Shown: positions 5,157 to 5,323 of the stretch, piece by piece
How positions within the stretch are numbered: position 1 is the first letter of the stretch
Layout: each line of letters begins with the position of its first letter
NCBI GenBank assembly: GCA_030673955.1
Contig: DAOVBF010000115.1
Span: 1-5,323 of the forward strand
DNA: 5,323 bases
Direction of reading: 5' to 3'
Origin: Deltaproteobacteria bacterium
GTDB taxonomy: Bacteria > Myxococcota_A > UBA9160 > SZUA-336
Translations under genes and position numbers: made by a program
Notes under the pieces: model-generated
What the model saw: only the letters and a program-made list of their open reading frames with translations
Database searches by the model: none
Told to the model about the DNA's origin: nothing

Positions 5157-5323
5157 CGCGAGCGGACGCCTGGGTCGTTACGATCGGCGACGAGCTCTTG
5201 CGCGGGGAGATCGTCGACTCGAACAAGTCGTTCCTCTCGGACCGGTTGCTGCGGCTGGATCTCGAAACGGCCCGCCACGTCTCCGTGCCCGATGATGCCG
5301 CCGCAATCGAGGAGGTTTTGCGT
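5153..5323 (+). CDS. cinA: CinA family protein, N-terminal part (cut by window edge)
   Basis: The first 57 codons of CinA are present, from GTG 5153 to the right edge. They begin the MoaB/Mog-like (molybdopterin-binding fold, COG1058) domain: WVVTIGDELLRGEIVDSN (7-24) is its hallmark, followed by FLSDRLLRLDLET and HVSVPDDAAAIEEVL (42-56). CinA proteins hydrolyse ADP-ribose or other pyrophosphates. Full-length ones also carry a C-terminal NMN deamidase (PncC) domain, and whether that is present here cannot be seen. The start is supported by GGAGGG five bases upstream and by the GTGA overlap with the pgpA stop. In many genomes cinA precedes recA and can be co-transcribed with it, so recA may lie just beyond the edge; this is inference. 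Confidence 0.93.
   Translation, partial: MTRADAWVVTIGDELLRGEIVDSNKSFLSDRLLRLDLETARHVSVPDDAAAIEEVLR

Overview
The window is GC-rich, densely coding bacterial DNA. It resembles a deltaproteobacterial-type genome (Myxococcota, Desulfobacterota, Binatota or similar). That placement is an inference from base composition, the HEAT/HD-GYP gene family and the pgpA-cinA order, which in such genomes often lies just upstream of recA. No rRNA or marker gene is present to settle the taxonomy. There are seven genes, two of them cut by the window edges. No tRNA, CRISPR array, insertion sequence or phage gene was seen, and no gene-free stretch exceeds 300 bases.

Left part (1-769, minus strand): ruvX (YqgF-family nuclease) followed by the N-terminal 120 codons of mltG (murein endolytic transglycosylase), joined by a 4-base ATGA stop/start overlap. 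Between ruvX and the next gene (771-856) lies a short segment bounded by inverted copies of GGGGACAG. It looks like a REP-type element and runs into the 5' end of the following gene.

Middle part (841-4529): a small plus-strand protein made almost entirely of six HEAT repeats runs convergently toward a two-gene minus-strand operon. That operon encodes a 551-residue HEAT-repeat protein and then a 451-residue HD-GYP protein, again with an ATGA overlap. A strong bulged hairpin (1482-1516) and a smaller GUGA-loop hairpin (1437-1454) separate the convergent genes. The main observation of the window is that the HEAT protein and the HD-GYP protein carry the same kind of N-terminal domain of about 135 residues, which aligns almost without gaps. 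They therefore look like a matched pair: one carries a predicted cyclic-di-GMP phosphodiesterase output and the other a HEAT scaffold output. Their function is not known from the sequence.

Right part (4631-5323, plus strand): a good sigma70-like promoter (TTGACA, 18-base spacer, TAGGAT) precedes pgpA (phosphatidylglycerophosphatase A). pgpA overlaps the GTG start of cinA, of which only the first 57 codons are inside the window. These are housekeeping genes for phospholipid synthesis and for nucleotide repair or competence-associated functions.
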